Below are positions 6,212-7,128 of a stretch of 7,128 bases of DNA, piece by piece. The notes under the pieces are model-generated. The model was not told the DNA's origin, did not search any database, and saw nothing but the letters and a program-made list of their open reading frames with translations. Where the stretch lies: assembly GCA_900766195.1 (NCBI GenBank), contig CAAFUN010000139.1:1-7128 (forward strand), given 5' to 3'. Position numbers and translations under genes: made by a program. The stretch comes from an uncultured Bacteroides sp. (GTDB lineage: Bacteria > Bacteroidota > Bacteroidia > Bacteroidales > Bacteroidaceae). Each line of letters begins with the position of its first letter. Position 1 is the stretch's first letter.

Positions 6212-6294
6212 CAGTGAAAAAACAGAAAGGCTTGATAAACCTTTATTGGAACCTAATAGCGCAATGCCTAACGGTATTCATTGGTAATCATAGA

Positions 6295-6462
6295 GCCCCT
6301 ATAGAAAAGGACATCCTAGTAAAGAATATATAACAGTCCAATTCTTTGGGTGGGCAGGAATATCCGTAATAGCCAAGCCAAACGTCAAAGAATGGTCTTT
6401 CAGTCAGCAGCCTACTGAGGCTGAATAATGGCAAAGCCACTATCGCCCCTGTAGGCAAGGAC
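6295..6462 (+). repeat. Direct repeat GCCCCTrTAGrmAAGGAC, two copies exactly 150 bp apart
   Basis: The copies at 6295-6312 and 6445-6462 agree at 15 of 18 positions. The flanks are not similar, so this is a repeated element rather than a tandem duplication. Both copies lie inside candidate ncRNA 2 and each takes part in a proposed stem. Confidence 0.55.
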
Positions 6463-6649
6463 TGTAAGATGGTTCTGTTTGGCTCTTTGCAGAGTAGTGT
6501 CGAAACCATGAAATAGTGGAGACTCTACAGGTGCAAACTACTACGGACATTCCGGTGAGGGTGAAAATTTATAAAAGAATAGATGCGAAGCAAGTATAAC
6601 AGTATCAGCCAATGCGAAATAAACCCGTAAAAATGGATCCACGCTGCAT

Positions 6650-6690
6650 GAATGAATCAAGCGACCCGTAAGCCGCTTGTCCTTTCATTC
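6650..6690. terminator. Large two-part hairpin between ncRNA 2 and the RadC-like gene
   Basis: GAATGAA (6650-6656) pairs with TTCATTC (6684-6690) and CAAGCG (6658-6663) with CGCTTG (6674-6679), giving 13 base pairs with a small internal loop and a 10-nt apical loop. There is no U-run directly after it on either strand, so it is an atypical terminator or a structural RNA domain. Its place between two convergent transcripts favours a terminator-like role. Confidence 0.45.
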
Positions 6691-6704
6691 GTTATCATTC
6701 CAAA

Positions 6705-7103
6705 CTAAAGCCTTCCTTCATCAGCATAGCTATAGAAGCCTTCATCGCTCACGATAACGTGGTCCAACAAACGGATATTGCATATTTTGAAAGCCTCCTT
6801 TATTTTGTTGGTCATATTGTCATCATCCATACTGGGGCGTGTTTTGCCACTTGGATGGTTATGGCAAATGGCTGCACAAGTAGCATTGCAGAGAAATGCA
6901 GTCTTCAATATCAGGCGAACATCGACCAATGTAGCCGTCAAACCACCTTTACTCAAACGTTCCACCTTAATCGGCTTGCTACCTTGATTCATATAGATAA
7001 CCCAGAACTCTTCGTGGTCTAATCCATATACCTTGGGCTTCATTAGATTATAAATAGAATTTGAGCATGTGATAGTTGTCTGCTCTTTCTTACTCTCCAC
7101 ATT
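6705..7103 (-). CDS. RadC-type JAB/MPN domain protein, 5' end missing (adapter junction)
   Basis: The minus-strand frame ends at TAG 6705 and is open to the right edge. A GTG at 7100-7098 could be read as a start, but the frame stays open past it and the next bases are sequencing adapter, so the true start is probably lost. Counting from that GTG, the RadC JAMM-type metal site is complete: HEEFWVIYMNQ with Glu30, then HNHPSGKTRPSMDDD, giving His80-X-His82-X7-Ser90-X2-Asp93. The C-terminus (DHVIVSDEGFYSYADEGRL) is also typical. The visible part is the JAB domain; full-length RadC carries an N-terminal HhH region, whereas short mobile-element versions often lack it. RadC was once called a repair protein, but its activity is unsettled. 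These short versions are frequent near anti-restriction and mobilisation genes of Bacteroidetes elements. Confidence 0.9.
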   Translation of the reverse strand, partial: NVESKKEQTTITCSNSIYNLMKPKVYGLDHEEFWVIYMNQGSKPIKVERLSKGGLTATLVDVRLILKTAFLCNATCAAICHNHPSGKTRPSMDDDNMTNKIKEAFKICNIRLLDHVIVSDEGFYSYADEGRL

Positions 7104-7128
7104 AGATCGGAAGAGCGTCGTGTAGGGA
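7104..7128 (+). other. Illumina adapter read-through, not biological sequence
   Basis: The last 25 bases begin AGATCGGAAGAGCGTCGTG and continue TAGGGA, identical to the start of the standard Illumina TruSeq universal adapter in read-through orientation. Genuine sequence therefore ends at or near 7103. The contig end is an assembly artefact; it is not an attachment site or element boundary. Confidence 0.97.

Larger units (their letters stand above)
6216..6690 (+). ncRNA. Candidate structured non-coding RNA 2, about 475 nt
   Basis: This long interval has a promoter-like element at its head, a large hairpin at its end (6650-6690), no convincing gene on either strand, and many compatible stems. 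Examples: AAAGAAT (6321-6327) with ATTCTTT (6341-6347), enclosed by GCCC (6295-6298) with GGGC (6352-6355); CAGCCT-ACTG-AGGCTG (6408-6423); CTCT-TTGC-AGAG (6483-6494), enclosed by ATGGTT (about 6469-6474) with AACCAT (about 6504-6509); and a long-range CCTGTAG (6448-6454) with CTACAGG (about 6525-6531). Several are perfect and nested, which favours a folded RNA over random AT-rich spacer. No covariance can be tested here. It does not match a group II intron end, a tRNA, tmRNA or SRP RNA that I know. Ends are approximate. Confidence 0.4.

Noticed and set aside
6288..6509. Minus-strand frame of 73 codons beginning MVSTLLCKEPN
   Set aside because: No recognisable domain. It overlaps dense hairpins of candidate ncRNA 2 and is more likely a chance frame. 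If homologues keep it open with synonymous changes, this should be reversed.
6650..6690. Attachment site core or element end
   Set aside because: The inverted repeat is better read as a hairpin between convergent transcripts; no integrase gene or direct-repeat partner is present.
6037..6700. Group II intron, retron or insertion sequence remnant
   Set aside because: There is no reverse transcriptase or transposase fragment, no domain V-like hairpin near an end, and no terminal inverted repeats or target-site duplication.
7098..7100. GTG as the true start of the RadC-like gene
   Set aside because: The frame remains open through 7103 into adapter sequence, so this codon is more likely an internal Val.
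1..7128. CRISPR array, tRNA or rRNA genes
   Set aside because: No regularly spaced repeats with unique spacers, no cloverleaf with a T-loop motif, and no rRNA-like conserved segments were seen on either strand.

Overview
The window looks like one end of a contig from a Bacteroidales mobile element (plasmid or integrative conjugative element), probably of gut Bacteroides/Phocaeicola/Prevotella type. Three things point there: Bacteroidetes-style promoter boxes (TAnnTTTG) in the gene-free gaps, almost no Shine-Dalgarno sequences, and a gene set (type Ib parA, small RHH partner, RecD2-like helicase, YpsA-like SLOG protein, 'MPNWC' protein, short RadC/JAB protein) of the kind seen on accessory elements of that order. 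This assignment rests on recognition, not on a database search.

Every protein gene lies on the minus strand, so read from high to low coordinates. At the right edge, 7104-7128 is not biological: it matches the Illumina adapter exactly and cuts off the 5' end of a RadC-type JAB gene (6705-7103). A 640-bp gene-free stretch follows, with a plus-strand promoter-like element and many hairpins (6183-6690, candidate ncRNA 2). Next is an MPNWC-family gene broken by one in-frame TGA (5422-6036). A second gene-free stretch of about 440 bp holds a well-formed plus-strand promoter and a terminator (candidate ncRNA 1, about 5194-5405), plus dyads near the start of the next operon.

That operon is a phosphoribosyltransferase (4414-4977) separated by 2 bp from a SLOG/YpsA-like nucleotide-binding protein (3920-4411), followed by a 125-residue protein I do not recognise (3509-3886). 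A 231-bp AT-rich gap full of inverted and direct repeats then precedes the partition operon: parA (2522-3277), a ribbon-helix-helix partner (2247-2513), and a RecD2-like helicase (1-2228) that runs off the left edge. The arrangement fits a type Ib partition locus with its centromere/operator upstream of parA.

The best leads for something undescribed are the two plus-strand structured RNA candidates that flank the MPNWC gene, and the tightly coupled PRTase-SLOG pair, which looks like a nucleotide-metabolite module of unknown output.
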